The notes beneath the pieces were generated by a model. It saw nothing but the letters and a program-made list of their open reading frames with translations. It ran no database searches and was not told the origin of the DNA. A stretch of 64,000 bases of DNA from Shewanella aestuarii (GTDB taxonomy: Bacteria > Pseudomonadota > Gammaproteobacteria > Enterobacterales > Shewanellaceae), in contig NZ_CP050313.1 of assembly GCF_011765625.1 (NCBI RefSeq), forward strand, positions 2,786,501-2,850,500, in the 5' to 3' direction. Of this stretch, positions 9,478 to 18,752 are shown piece after piece (position 1 is the stretch's first letter; each line of letters starts with the position of its first letter). A program made the position numbers and the translations under genes.

Positions 9478-10530
9478 TTATAAATAAGGTTTTACGATAT
9501 TCGCCATCATTTTAATATGATCATCATTATCGTTAAGCGCGGCAATGTAGCGGAAGGTTTCACCGCCGGCCCCTTCAAACACATGGCGGTTTTCGCCTTG
9601 AATTTCTTCAAGTGTTTCTAAGCAATCAGCACTAAATGCAGGGCAAATCACGGCAATATCTTTAATGCCTTGCGCGGGTAAGCTTTCAATGGTGGCATCA
9701 GTATAAGGTTGTAACCACTTTGCTTTACCAAAACGAGATTGGAAAGTAATCACATAATCGTCTTTTTCCAAACCTAGCTTTTCAACCACTAAGCGGCTTG
9801 TTTTCATACAAAAACAATAATAGGGATCGCCTAAATGTAAATTACGCTCAGGCATGCCATGATAAGACATGACTAATTTTTGCGGTTTACCATTTTTAGC
9901 AAAATCGGCTTCGATTGAATTAGCTAATGCAGTGATGAGATCGGGATGATCATGATAGGTATTAATAAAGTGCAGTGCAGGTAGGTAACGCCATTTGCAT
10001 AACTCTTTTGCGATGGCGTCAAATGCCGATGCTGTTGTGGGCGCGGCATACTGCGGATATAAAGGTAACACCACTAATTTATCGATGCCTTGCTTGTGCA
10101 TTGCTTGCAGGGTATCAGGAACAGAGGGATTGCCATAACGCATCGCTAAATGAACAGTAGCATCATGACCATGTTGCTGTAACACAGCAGATAACTTAGT
10201 TTGTTGTTGTTCGCTAATGGCCAGTAAAGGTGAGCCTTTGTCTGTCCATATTTGCTTGTATAATGCAGCAGATTTGGCCGGACGCACCCGTAAAATAATC
10301 CCATGTAAAATAAGCATCCACACTAATTTGGGAATTTCGACGACCCGAGGATCTGCCAAAAACTCGGCTAAGTAACGCCTAACTGCGGATGGTGTTGGCT
10401 CATCTGGTGTGCCTAAGTTAACCAACAGTACCCCGGTTTTGCCACGGGCACTGTGGCCTGTTTGCTTATCTAACCCTGAAAATCGTGCCAATGTGTGCTC
10501 CCAAGTTATTATTTTTAGATTAATTTTCAA
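9478..10530 (-). CDS. hemH: Ferrochelatase
   Basis: Inserts Fe2+ into protoporphyrin IX, the last step of heme synthesis. The 350-residue protein shows GVLLVNLGTPDEPT near residue 33, the metal-site SYHGMPERNLHLGDPY near 223 (His in SYHG) and the signature ICPAFSADCLETLEEIQGE near 292 with the conserved His/Glu region. An extra stretch of about 30 residues precedes the core, as in several Shewanella homologues. There is no transit sequence; it acts at the membrane face. Heme demand is high in this genus because of its many c-type cytochromes. It starts 7 bp after the glutathione peroxidase gene ends, so the two are likely co-transcribed. Confidence 0.95.
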   Translation of the reverse strand: MKINLKIITWEHTLARFSGLDKQTGHSARGKTGVLLVNLGTPDEPTPSAVRRYLAEFLADPRVVEIPKLVWMLILHGIILRVRPAKSAALYKQIWTDKGSPLLAISEQQQTKLSAVLQQHGHDATVHLAMRYGNPSVPDTLQAMHKQGIDKLVVLPLYPQYAAPTTASAFDAIAKELCKWRYLPALHFINTYHDHPDLITALANSIEADFAKNGKPQKLVMSYHGMPERNLHLGDPYYCFCMKTSRLVVEKLGLEKDDYVITFQSRFGKAKWLQPYTDATIESLPAQGIKDIAVICPAFSADCLETLEEIQGENRHVFEGAGGETFRYIAALNDNDDHIKMMANIVKPYL

Positions 10531-10537
10531 AAATATT

Positions 10538-11149
10538 TTATAAGTTTAGCTCTTTTTCTATCGCTTCTTTAAGCTGTTCGCTATCAGGTTTTACCCGAGA
10601 ATTGAACTGAGTCACAGTTTCACCATCAGCTGATACTAAATACTTATAAAAATTCCATTTTGGTGCTGCGCTTTTTTCATTCAGGTAGGCAAAGACCGAA
10701 TTAACATCACTGCCTCTTACCGCCGATGTCGCCACCATGGTAAAGGTCACCCCATAATTAATAAAGCAAACATCAGCAGTTTTCGCTTCATCTTTTTCTT
10801 CTTGGAAAAAATCATCCGATGGGAAACCGATCACCACTAAGCCTTTATCTTTGTATTGTTGATGCACAGACTCTAAAGCTTCAAACTGAGGAGTAAAACC
10901 ACAATTTGATGCCGTATTGACAATTAATACTGTTTTACCTTCGGTTAATTCACAAAGATTAATGTTCTCTTGTGAATGTAATTTACGCGCTTCAACATTT
11001 AAATAATCAGGGCAAGAAGCGGCATTGGCATTGGCGCTGTAAATAGCACCACCTACCATAACTAGACCAATAAGTGACAAATAAGTCATAAAGTTACGGC
11101 TAGGTCTGCTTTGGGTTTGAGTTGTGGTTAATTCGGCTAAGGTAGACAT
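10538..11149 (-). CDS. Membrane-anchored or exported glutathione peroxidase homologue
   Basis: A 203-residue thiol peroxidase of the GPx family. An N-terminal hydrophobic segment (residues 20-43, ending SANANA) suggests export or anchoring, with the catalytic domain in the periplasm. The peroxidatic Cys83 sits in VNTASNCGFTPQ; it is Cys, not selenocysteine. The conserved Trp is present in PKWNFYKYLV, but the usual Gln of the catalytic set (NQF in GFPxNQF) is replaced: here GFPSDDFFQ has Asp. Reducing partner unknown. It heads a pair with hemH. Confidence 0.88.
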   Translation of the reverse strand: MSTLAELTTTQTQSRPSRNFMTYLSLIGLVMVGGAIYSANANAASCPDYLNVEARKLHSQENINLCELTEGKTVLIVNTASNCGFTPQFEALESVHQQYKDKGLVVIGFPSDDFFQEEKDEAKTADVCFINYGVTFTMVATSAVRGSDVNSVFAYLNEKSAAPKWNFYKYLVSADGETVTQFNSRVKPDSEQLKEAIEKELNL

Positions 11150-11223
11150 GATAGCTCCCTATAAGGTTAATGACTAACTCTATCATACGTCAGCCAGTCA
11201 ACGCTTGATCAATCGATAAAGAA

Positions 11224-11251
11224 AAACCGTAACAACTGACTGTTACGGTTT
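11224..11251 (-). terminator. Intrinsic terminator after pilU
   Basis: AAACCGTAACA and its exact complement flank a 6-nt loop and, on the minus strand, lead into TTTTTCTTT. It closes the pilT-pilU unit 25 bp beyond the pilU stop. Confidence 0.85.
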
Positions 11252-11276
11252 ATTTTAATAATAGGAATAGCGTCAT

Positions 11277-12389
11277 TTAGCCTAAATCTAAAGTGACACC
11301 TTCCATCGAGCCTGCAGTTGAGGTATCACTGCTTTTTAGCTTGATCATTAAGCGTAGATCATTTGGTGAATCAGCATGATGCAGTGCATCGGCATAACTA
11401 ATTTCACCTTCTTGATAGAGTGCCAAGAGTGCTTGGTCAAATGTCTGCATACCTTGCTCATTGGATTTGGCCATGGTTTCTTTGAGTAAATGCAGTTCAT
11501 TTTTAGCAATCAAACTGGCAACACGAGGGGTATTAATTAATACCTCAATTGCAGCGCGTCGTCCGGTTCCATCTGATTTAGGTACTAATTGCTGCGCCAC
11601 AATACCGCGTAAGTTTAACGATAAGTCGAACAATAATTGATTATGTTTGCTTTCTGGCACCAAATGCATAATACGGTCTAATGCTTGGTTAGCGTTGTTG
11701 GCGTGCAATGTTGCTAAGCAAAGGTGGCCAGTTTCAGCAAAAGATAAGGCAAACTCCATGGTTTCTTGGGTACGGATCTCACCAATTAAGATGACATCAG
11801 GCGCTTGGCGTAGCGAGCTTTTCAGTGCTGCATCAAATGATTCAGTATCGATACCGACTTCACGTTGGGTAATAATACTTTTACGGTGATTATGAACAAA
11901 TTCAACCGGGTCTTCGATGGTCAAAATATGGCCGCGAGCATGGGCGTTGCGATAACCCACCAGCGCTGCCAATGAGGTTGACTTACCTGTACCGGTACCA
12001 CCGACCATGATCATCAACCCGCGCTTACTCATCACCAAGTCTTTAAGAATTGGCGGAAGTTTTAGCTCTTCAACTTCTGGAATACGGGTTTCGATACGAC
12101 GCATGACACAGCCAGCCGATTCACGTTGCCAAAATGCACTCACACGGAATCGACCCAACTCTTTGGCCGCAAATGCAAAGTTACACTCACTGGTTTCATG
12201 AAATTCTTTTTTTTGAATGTCGGTCATAAGTGACTCAACAAACTCTAATGATTGTTCAGGTGTAAAACGATTTTCAGATAATGGCCGCAGCTCACCATCA
12301 ATTTTGGCACTAGGCGGGAAACCTGCGGTGATAAATAAATCAGACGCCTTTTTATCCACCATTATTTTTAAAAACGGACGCACATCCAT
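11277..12389 (-). CDS. pilU: Type IV pilus retraction ATPase PilU
   Basis: A 370-residue hexameric AAA-type secretion ATPase. Walker A is GGTGTGKST near residue 128; the Asp box and Walker B region include LRQAPDVILIGEIR near 193-206, followed by ETGHLCLATLHANNA. The N-terminal ASDLFITAGFPPSAKIDGEL is the PilT/PilU-type PAS-like start. PilU works with PilT as an accessory motor for pilus retraction at the inner-membrane base. It begins 12 bp after the pilT stop, so the two form an operon. Confidence 0.95.
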   Translation of the reverse strand: MDVRPFLKIMVDKKASDLFITAGFPPSAKIDGELRPLSENRFTPEQSLEFVESLMTDIQKKEFHETSECNFAFAAKELGRFRVSAFWQRESAGCVMRRIETRIPEVEELKLPPILKDLVMSKRGLMIMVGGTGTGKSTSLAALVGYRNAHARGHILTIEDPVEFVHNHRKSIITQREVGIDTESFDAALKSSLRQAPDVILIGEIRTQETMEFALSFAETGHLCLATLHANNANQALDRIMHLVPESKHNQLLFDLSLNLRGIVAQQLVPKSDGTGRRAAIEVLINTPRVASLIAKNELHLLKETMAKSNEQGMQTFDQALLALYQEGEISYADALHHADSPNDLRLMIKLKSSDTSTAGSMEGVTLDLG

Positions 12390-12401
12390 TACAACAGTTC
12401 C

Positions 12402-13439
12402 TTAGAAGTTAGCTTGCTTATTAGAGCTTTTTGACATTGCATCTTCACGAGAAATTAATCCACGGTTAACCAAATTTTGTAAACATTGATCAAGCGTCTG
12501 CATGCCGTGTGCCATACCAGTTTGAATAGCTGAATACATTTGCGCGACTTTATCTTCACGAATAAGGTTACGAATTGCTGGGGTTCCCATCATGATTTCA
12601 TGTGCAGCAACACGGCCGCCACCAATTTTTTTAATCAGGGTTTGTGAAATAACGGCCTGTAATGATTCAGATAACATGGTACGCACCATACTCTTTTCAC
12701 CTTCAGGGAATACGTCAACCACACGGTCAATGGTTTTTGCAGCTGAGGTGGTATGCAAGGTACCAAATACTAAGTGACCTGTTTCTGCGGCTGTCATGGC
12801 TAAGCGAATGGTTTCTAAGTCACGCATCTCACCCACCAGAATAACGTCGGGGTCTTCACGTAGTGCGCTTCGAAGCGCGGCATTAAAGCTGTGGGTATGT
12901 TTATGTACTTCACGCTGGTTAATCAAACATTGCTTATTTTGGTGAACGAATTCGATAGGGTCTTCAATGGTTAAAATATGTTCGTGTCGGTTTTCGTTGA
13001 CGTAATCGACCATTGCCGCCAGCGTTGTTGACTTACCCGAACCTGTCGGCCCGGTAACTAACACTAACCCACGCGGAAAACTGGCGATTTTTTTGAAGAT
13101 TTCAGGCGCACCAAGCTGCTCAAGCGATAAAATTTCAGATGGAATCGTACGGAATACTGCACCGGCACCACGTGACTGGTTGAATGCGTTCACACGAAAA
13201 CGTGCTAAATTGGGCACTTCAAATGAGAAGTCGATTTCAAGATGTTCTTCAAAATCTTTACGCTGTTTATCATTCATAATATCGTACACTAAGCTATGTA
13301 CGCCTTGATGATCTAACGCGGGTAAATTAATTTTTCTGACTTCACCGTCAACACGGATCATGGGTGATACACCTGCAGAAAGATGTAGATCTGAAGCTTT
13401 ATGCTTTACACTAAAGGCCAGTAATTCAGTGATTTCCAT
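12402..13439 (-). CDS. pilT: Type IV pilus retraction ATPase PilT
   Basis: A 345-residue motor ATPase that drives pilus retraction and twitching. Walker A is GPTGSGKSTT, Walker B LREDPDVILVGEMRDLETI, and the C-terminal AIRNLIREDK segment is the PilT hallmark. I place the start at the ATG giving MEITELLAFS, which matches the canonical PilT N-terminus; an in-frame ATG 15 bp upstream (13454) would add five residues and neither has a clear ribosome binding site. It is divergent from yggS, with only 9-24 bp between the two coding regions, so their promoters must overlap each other or the coding ends. Confidence 0.95.
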   Translation of the reverse strand: MEITELLAFSVKHKASDLHLSAGVSPMIRVDGEVRKINLPALDHQGVHSLVYDIMNDKQRKDFEEHLEIDFSFEVPNLARFRVNAFNQSRGAGAVFRTIPSEILSLEQLGAPEIFKKIASFPRGLVLVTGPTGSGKSTTLAAMVDYVNENRHEHILTIEDPIEFVHQNKQCLINQREVHKHTHSFNAALRSALREDPDVILVGEMRDLETIRLAMTAAETGHLVFGTLHTTSAAKTIDRVVDVFPEGEKSMVRTMLSESLQAVISQTLIKKIGGGRVAAHEIMMGTPAIRNLIREDKVAQMYSAIQTGMAHGMQTLDQCLQNLVNRGLISREDAMSKSSNKQANF

Positions 13440-13463
13440 TATAGAGACATCCATTTTATCAAC

Positions 13464-14159
13464 ATGATGACAACAATAGCAGACAGATTATCAATCGCCC
13501 AGAGTAGAATTAACCAAGCGGCGCAAAAATGTTCACGCATGCCAAGCGAGATAAAGCTGCTTGCGGTGAGTAAAACTAAACCTGTATCAGACATTATAGA
13601 AGCTTATCAGGCTGGGCAGCGATTATTTGGTGAAAACTACGTTCAGGAAGGCGAAGCTAAGATTATTCAACTGCAAAATGATTATGCTGATATTGAGTGG
13701 CATTTTATTGGACCACTGCAATCAAATAAAACCAAAGTGGTTGCTGAGCATTTTGATTGGCTACATACCCTGAGCCGCGACAAAATTGCCAAGCGTTTAA
13801 ATGATCAACGACCAGCGAATAAAGCCCCACTGCAAGTGTGTATTCAAGTTAATATTAGTCACGAAGACAGTAAATCGGGAATACATGCAACAGAGGTTAT
13901 GGCGCTTGCCGAGCAAATTCAATTAATGCCTAACCTGAGCTTACGTGGTGTGATGGCGATTCCAACCGCGACCGATGATATTAGTGTGCAACAAGCTGAA
14001 TTTAGCGCACTTGCTCGCATCTACCATGATTTACAACAACGCTTTGATGGTATTGATACCTTATCTATGGGAATGAGCGGCGACCTAGACCAAGCGATTG
14101 CCAATGGCTCAACCATGGTGCGCATTGGCAGTGCGATTTTTGGTGAGCGTGGCACTTAA
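13464..14159 (+). CDS. yggS: PLP homeostasis protein YggS (PLPBP family)
   Basis: A 231-residue pyridoxal-phosphate binding protein with a TIM-barrel fold. The PLP lysine lies in KLLAVSKTKP (about Lys36), with GENYVQEGEAKI, EWHFIGPLQSNK and the phosphate-binding SMGMSGDLDQAI and VRIGSAIFG at the end. It has no known catalytic reaction; family members control vitamin B6 and amino-acid balance. It heads the + strand series yggS-proC-yggT-yggU, a classic gammaproteobacterial arrangement beside pilT. Confidence 0.95.
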   Translation: MMTTIADRLSIAQSRINQAAQKCSRMPSEIKLLAVSKTKPVSDIIEAYQAGQRLFGENYVQEGEAKIIQLQNDYADIEWHFIGPLQSNKTKVVAEHFDWLHTLSRDKIAKRLNDQRPANKAPLQVCIQVNISHEDSKSGIHATEVMALAEQIQLMPNLSLRGVMAIPTATDDISVQQAEFSALARIYHDLQQRFDGIDTLSMGMSGDLDQAIANGSTMVRIGSAIFGERGT

Positions 14160-14256
14160 GAGCTGTGGATTCTGGCCTAATCGTTTGAAATCGCCAAAAT
14201 CACCCTTATATAGCTATATATTGATGTAAAAAATTAAACCTAATGGAAATAAAAAT

Positions 14257-15075
14257 ATGACTCAAGCAAAAATTTGCTTTATCGGCGCTGGCAATATGAC
14301 TCGCAGTATCGTGAGCGGCATCGTTAAAAGTGGCTACCCTAGCCATTTAGTGCATGCTACCAATCCAAGTCAGGCCAAACTCGATGCCTTAAAAGCGGAT
14401 TTTGGGATTGAGGTGTCTAACGAAAATACCCAAGCGGCAGCGGAGGCCGATGTGATTGTGCTTAGCGTAAAGCCACAATTAATGCAGCAAGTTTGTGAGC
14501 AAATGCAGCACTTGGATTTGAGCAATAAGTTAATCATCACTATCGCCGCAGGTATTACAGCATCGCGCTACAGTGATTATTTTAACCAGCCTATCAAGCT
14601 TATTCGTACCATGCCCAATACCCCAACACAATTAGGTGTTGGCATGACAGGTTTATATGCTGATGCGTCAATCTCGGCAGAGCATAAAGCGATTTGCCAA
14701 ACGCTGATGCAAACCGGTGGCAAAGTCCTTTGGGTAGATAAAGAAGAAGATCTCAATCAAGTGATTGCTTTAGCGGGCAGTTCTCCGGCTTATTTCTTCT
14801 TATTTATTGAAGCTATGATTGAATCAGGTATCAAAATGGGTATGGATGCAGCCAACGCCCGAGCCTTAGCAGAACAGGCAGCGCTGGGTGCTGCACAAAT
14901 GGTGATTGAAAATCAGGATTTATCACTTGCTACGCTGCGTAATAACGTAACATCAAAAGGTGGCACCACAGCACAAGCGATTGCCACATTTGAGCAAGGC
15001 GATTTACGCGGTTTAGTGGACCAAGCGATGAATAATTGTGTCGACCGCGCTGAAGAAATGGCTAAATTGTTTTAA
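14257..15075 (+). CDS. proC: Pyrroline-5-carboxylate reductase
   Basis: Final step of proline synthesis, reducing pyrroline-5-carboxylate with NAD(P)H. The 272-residue protein has the Rossmann start ICFIGAGNMTRSIVSGI (residues 6-22), VLSVKPQLM, IRTMPNTPTQLGVGMTGLY in the middle and the ProC signature around VTSKGGTTAQAIATFEQG near residue 231. A 97-bp gap separates it from yggS. Cytoplasmic. Confidence 0.96.
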   Translation: MTQAKICFIGAGNMTRSIVSGIVKSGYPSHLVHATNPSQAKLDALKADFGIEVSNENTQAAAEADVIVLSVKPQLMQQVCEQMQHLDLSNKLIITIAAGITASRYSDYFNQPIKLIRTMPNTPTQLGVGMTGLYADASISAEHKAICQTLMQTGGKVLWVDKEEDLNQVIALAGSSPAYFFLFIEAMIESGIKMGMDAANARALAEQAALGAAQMVIENQDLSLATLRNNVTSKGGTTAQAIATFEQGDLRGLVDQAMNNCVDRAEEMAKLF

Positions 15076-15179
15076 CAAACTTGATTAAGCTTAAGTCTAA
15101 TTCAACATTAGAATGCTAGGATCAGCTTTTATTTGAATACCCGTTTCATTTACTTTTTTTGAAATACTAAGGCAACATC

Positions 15180-15728
15180 ATGAATGCGATGAGTTTTTTA
15201 GTTAACACACTATTTGATTTGTATCTAATGGTGGTTATTTTACGATTTTGGTTACAGTTAGTTCGTGCTGATTTTTACAACCCGTTCAGCCAATTTGTGG
15301 TTAAAGCGACTCAACCAATTGTGGCCCCAATGCGCCGCATTTTACCCTCTATCGGCAGTATCGACACCGCATCCGTGGTTCTGGCTTTTACTGTGGTACT
15401 CGTCAAAATGTTAGTGCTTACTCTCATTGCTGGCGCAGCAATTGATATTGTCACCTTATTGCTATTCTCTGTGGTGGCCGTGTTTAAAAATGCCGGTGTG
15501 TTATTATTCTGGATGCTTTTAATTCGCGCCATTTTAAGCTGGTTTAACCAAGGTTATAACCCTGTGGTGATGATCATGGGCCAATTAACTGAGCCTTTAT
15601 TAGCACCACTTCGCCGAATAATCCCTCCTATTGGCGGATTAGATTTGTCAGTTTTAGTGCTATTTATAGCAATGAACTTCATCAATATTTTGTTTTCACA
15701 ATACATACCATTCTGGGCCATGATTTAG
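15180..15728 (+). CDS. yggT: YggT family integral membrane protein
   Basis: A 182-residue protein with two tandem YGGT domains (about residues 1-85 and 95-182). Each contains a hydrophobic helix pair and the motif [15 protein letters not shown] or its counterpart [15 protein letters not shown]. Four membrane segments are evident. The function is unknown in bacteria; it is conserved with proC and yggU. Its TAG stop shares its last base with the GTG start of the next gene, implying translational coupling. Confidence 0.93.
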   Translation: MNAMSFLVNTLFDLYLMVVILRFWLQLVRADFYNPFSQFVVKATQPIVAPMRRILPSIGSIDTASVVLAFTVVLVKMLVLTLIAGAAIDIVTLLLFSVVAVFKNAGVLLFWMLLIRAILSWFNQGYNPVVMIMGQLTEPLLAPLRRIIPPIGGLDLSVLVLFIAMNFINILFSQYIPFWAMI

Positions 15729-16081
15729 TGCCAGCGGTCATCATTAATACTGGGCAAGCTGCTAATAGCTTGCCCGATGTGATTTTAAATGTGTATGTAC
15801 AACCTAAAGCAAGCCGTGATCAAGTAATTGGTATACATGGTGATGAGCTTAAAGTAGCCATCACTGCACCGCCCGTTGATGGCAAAGCCAATGCTCATTT
15901 GATTAAATTTATTGCTAAGCTTTTTAAAGTAGCAAAATCGGATGTGAGTTTACTTAAAGGTGATTTTGGCCGACATAAGCAGTTGCAGGTATCTGCAGCA
16001 AAACTTATCCCCGCGGAGATCCACCACATTGCTCAAATATACAATCAATACAACAACTCACAAGCCCGGCAATCCGACTAG
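15728..16081 (+). CDS. yggU: YggU family protein (DUF167)
   Basis: A 117-residue cytoplasmic protein of the UPF0235/DUF167 family. Motifs [40 protein letters not shown] and [14 protein letters not shown] are characteristic. The start is GTG, overlapping the yggT stop by one base. Function unknown. Confidence 0.92.
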   Translation: MPAVIINTGQAANSLPDVILNVYVQPKASRDQVIGIHGDELKVAITAPPVDGKANAHLIKFIAKLFKVAKSDVSLLKGDFGRHKQLQVSAAKLIPAEIHHIAQIYNQYNNSQARQSD

Positions 16082-16107
16082 ACCAGAGAATAAATAAGGA
16101 ATTTAAA

Positions 16108-16554
16108 ATGTTTCGCAAGTTAGTAAAATTACTTTGTGTCACTCCCGCCATACTGATGTTAGTACTGACTTCGGCCCACGCTGAGCAAAAACAAAGCATT
16201 GGTAATTATGACATTCATTATATGGCCCTTGGCAGTACGTTTATTACCCCATCGATAGCCAAAACTTATGGCATAGAACGCAGCAGCTATAACGGTATTG
16301 TTAATATTACTGTGTTAGATACCAGCCAAGAAGGTAACCCTGCCGTTGCCGTTGATATATCTGGGATTGCAAATAACCTACTTGATGCCAAAATGAATCT
16401 AAACTTTAAAGAAATTCGTGAAGGCAATGCCATTTATTACATAGCTCAGGTACCTTATCGTGATGATCAACTGATCAACTTTGCCATTGGCATCAAACAC
16501 GGCAAAAAACTCAATACCACCATCAAATTTAAGCAAAAGTTTTACGTTGATTAA
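16108..16554 (+). CDS. DUF4426 domain exported protein
   Basis: A 148-residue protein with a signal peptide (residues 1-26, ending SAHA before EQKQ). The mature part (GNYDIHYMALGSTFITPSIAKTYG and an ending IKFKQKFYVD) fits the DUF4426 family, found mostly in marine gammaproteobacteria. The role is unknown; it is usually encoded in this same yggU-rdgB interval. It starts 26 bp after yggU, so it is likely in the same transcript. Confidence 0.85.
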   Translation: MFRKLVKLLCVTPAILMLVLTSAHAEQKQSIGNYDIHYMALGSTFITPSIAKTYGIERSSYNGIVNITVLDTSQEGNPAVAVDISGIANNLLDAKMNLNFKEIREGNAIYYIAQVPYRDDQLINFAIGIKHGKKLNTTIKFKQKFYVD

Positions 16555-16638
16555 ATAGATACCTTGGTTACTAAGGTGTTAGCCACATAACGAGGCTACC
16601 CCCCTTGTTAAACAACATTGTTAAACGACATTGTTTCT

Positions 16639-16659
16639 TGTGCTGAGCAACTCAGCACA
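16639..16659 (+). terminator. Hairpin after the DUF4426 gene
   Basis: TGTGCTGAG/CTCAGCACA with a 3-nt loop, 85 bp after the DUF4426 stop. No T-run follows, so this is a tentative terminator. The TTGTTAAAC direct repeat just upstream (about 16606-16635) is noted but unexplained. Confidence 0.4.
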
Positions 16660-16755
16660 GCATTCTCAAACCTGACCCGACTAGCACTAGGCTTAACAGA
16701 TAAGGTACAATCGCACTCATTTCTGTTCATACACTATTGATATACAGGCCTGCCA

Positions 16756-17382
16756 ATGCAATCTATCGCCTCACAACAAATCGTCTTAGCCAGTGGTAAT
16801 AAAGGCAAGCTCAACGAGTTTGATCAAATGCTCGCTCAATTTAACATTCAAGTATTAGCGCAAAGCCAGTTTGAGGTGCCTGAAGTCGCAGAAACCGGTA
16901 CAACCTTTGTTGAAAATGCCATTATAAAAGCACGCCATGCAGCAGAAATTACAGGGCTGCCAGCCATAGCAGATGACTCAGGCATAGAATTAGATGCGTT
17001 AAATGGTCAACCCGGCATTTATTCAGCACGTTATTCTGGCGCCAACGCAACTGAAGTCAGTAATTATGAAAAACTGCTTGATGCGATGAAAGATCAACCT
17101 AGTCGCAGTGCTCGCTTTCAATGTGTATTGGTATTTATGCGTCATGCCAAAGACCCAACACCCATTATTTGCCAAGCAGCATGGGAAGGCAGCCTAAGCG
17201 ATGCCCCACAAGGCACTGAAGGTCATGGGTACGACCCCATCTTTATTCCTGAAGGTTTTGACAAAACAGCGGCGCAACTCACCAGTGATGAAAAAAATGC
17301 CAATAGCCATCGCGGTAAAGCATTAGCACTATTGGTTGATGCCTTGAAAGCCAAAGGTATTATTACCTCCACTGCTATTTAA
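16756..17382 (+). CDS. rdgB: XTP/dITP diphosphatase RdgB (HAM1 family)
   Basis: Cleans non-canonical purine nucleoside triphosphates (dITP, XTP) from the nucleotide pool. The 208-residue protein begins IVLASGNKGKLNEF (residues 9-22), has the catalytic IADDSGIELDALNGQPGIYSARY segment near 71 and the ending GYDPIFIPEG...SHRGKALALLVD. It precedes hemW by 8 bp; rdgB-hemW is a standard pair. Confidence 0.96.
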   Translation: MQSIASQQIVLASGNKGKLNEFDQMLAQFNIQVLAQSQFEVPEVAETGTTFVENAIIKARHAAEITGLPAIADDSGIELDALNGQPGIYSARYSGANATEVSNYEKLLDAMKDQPSRSARFQCVLVFMRHAKDPTPIICQAAWEGSLSDAPQGTEGHGYDPIFIPEGFDKTAAQLTSDEKNANSHRGKALALLVDALKAKGIITSTAI

Positions 17383-17390
17383 GGTTAACT

Positions 17391-18530
17391 TTGATGCTGA
17401 CGTTACCACCGCTGAGTTTATATATTCACATCCCTTGGTGTGTACAAAAATGCCCGTATTGTGATTTTAACTCCCATGGTCAACATGGTGAATTACCACA
17501 GCTACAATATGTAGATGCCTTACTTGCCGATCTCAGCCATGATTTAGCCTATGTTCAAGGTAGGCATATTCATACTATTTTTATCGGCGGTGGCACTCCT
17601 TCGCTCTTTGATGCCCAGCAAATAAAACGTTTACTCAACGGTGTTGAACAATTAATTCCGTTTGAGCAAGATATTGAAATCACCATGGAGGCCAATCCAG
17701 GCACCTTAGAACATGATGATTTTGCGGCTTATCGCGCAGCTGGTATCACCCGCCTGTCTATTGGTGTGCAAAGTTTCTCGAAAGAAAAGCTGAACTTATT
17801 AGGCCGGATACACGATCAAGATGAAGCCATAACCGCTGCTAAAAAAGCCAAAGATGCTGATTATTTAAGTTTTAATTTGGATTTAATGCATGGCTTACCG
17901 AATCAAAGTTTTGCTGAGGCGATGCATGATATCGATACTGCAGCAGCGTTAATGCCACCACATTTATCTTGGTATCAACTCACCATTGAGCCCAATACCC
18001 TGTTTCATTCAAAACCGCCACAGCTTCCAGATGATGAAAAGCTGTGGCATATCTATGAACAAGGTCAAAAAAAGTTAGCCGCTTTAGGTTATCAACAATA
18101 TGAAATATCAGCTTATGCCAAACCTGGCTATCAATGCCGCCATAACCTGAACTACTGGCAATTTGGTGACTATCTGGGAATTGGCTGTGGGGCACATGGT
18201 AAAATTACCCTACCGGCACAAGACCGCATCGTTCGCACAGTAAAAATAAAACACCCTAAAGGTTATTTAGCCGCAACGGATTACACTTTTGAAACGACAG
18301 ATGTGCCATCAGAAGACAGACCATTGGAATATTTGATGAACCGTTTACGCTTAATGACGCCCATACCTAAAGCTGAATTTGAAGCACGAACAGGCCAAAG
18401 TGCCACCCTTGTTGCTCAAGGCATTGCCCAGTCTATCGAGCGCGGATTGATAACAGAAACCCCAAGCCATTGGCAGTTAACGAATAAGGGCCATATGTTC
18501 GTCAACGATCTGCTATCACAATTTATTTAA
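17391..18530 (+). CDS. hemW: HemW, radical SAM heme chaperone
   Basis: A 379-residue radical SAM protein. The cluster-binding cysteines are in YIHIPWCVQKCPYCDFNSHG (CX3CX2C, residues 13-24 region), followed by IFIGGGTPSLF and LSIGVQSF. The CX3CX2C spacing and lack of the CX2CGC type ending mark it as HemW rather than oxygen-independent coproporphyrinogen oxidase HemN. HemW inserts heme into respiratory proteins. An 11-bp hairpin terminator follows. Confidence 0.94.
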   Translation: MMLTLPPLSLYIHIPWCVQKCPYCDFNSHGQHGELPQLQYVDALLADLSHDLAYVQGRHIHTIFIGGGTPSLFDAQQIKRLLNGVEQLIPFEQDIEITMEANPGTLEHDDFAAYRAAGITRLSIGVQSFSKEKLNLLGRIHDQDEAITAAKKAKDADYLSFNLDLMHGLPNQSFAEAMHDIDTAAALMPPHLSWYQLTIEPNTLFHSKPPQLPDDEKLWHIYEQGQKKLAALGYQQYEISAYAKPGYQCRHNLNYWQFGDYLGIGCGAHGKITLPAQDRIVRTVKIKHPKGYLAATDYTFETTDVPSEDRPLEYLMNRLRLMTPIPKAEFEARTGQSATLVAQGIAQSIERGLITETPSHWQLTNKGHMFVNDLLSQFI

Positions 18531-18542
18531 CTATTTAACATC

Positions 18543-18568
18543 AAGGCAGTTAATCCATTAACTGCCTT
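18543..18568 (+). terminator. Intrinsic terminator after hemW
   Basis: AAGGCAGTTAA and its exact complement flank a 4-nt loop, 12 bp after the hemW stop; the T-tract is weak (TTAATCCTGT). Confidence 0.65.
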
Positions 18569-18752
18569 AATCCTGTCAACAAAATCTATTTAATTGATTT
18601 GGTTTAGTAAAAAACCTTCACCATCGCTCAAGCTTTAAGGTCAATACCCACCTAAAACTAGGTTGCGAAACAATTGCTAACATTTCTATTCACACTTTTC
18701 AGTTCAGCTTTATTAGGATAGCGTTTTTGCAAATCTGATTGGAATGTGTGTA

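Noticed and set aside
17391..18530. Oxygen-independent coproporphyrinogen oxidase HemN
   Set aside because: The cysteine motif is CX3CX2C without the following Cys and the length is 379 residues, which fit HemW.
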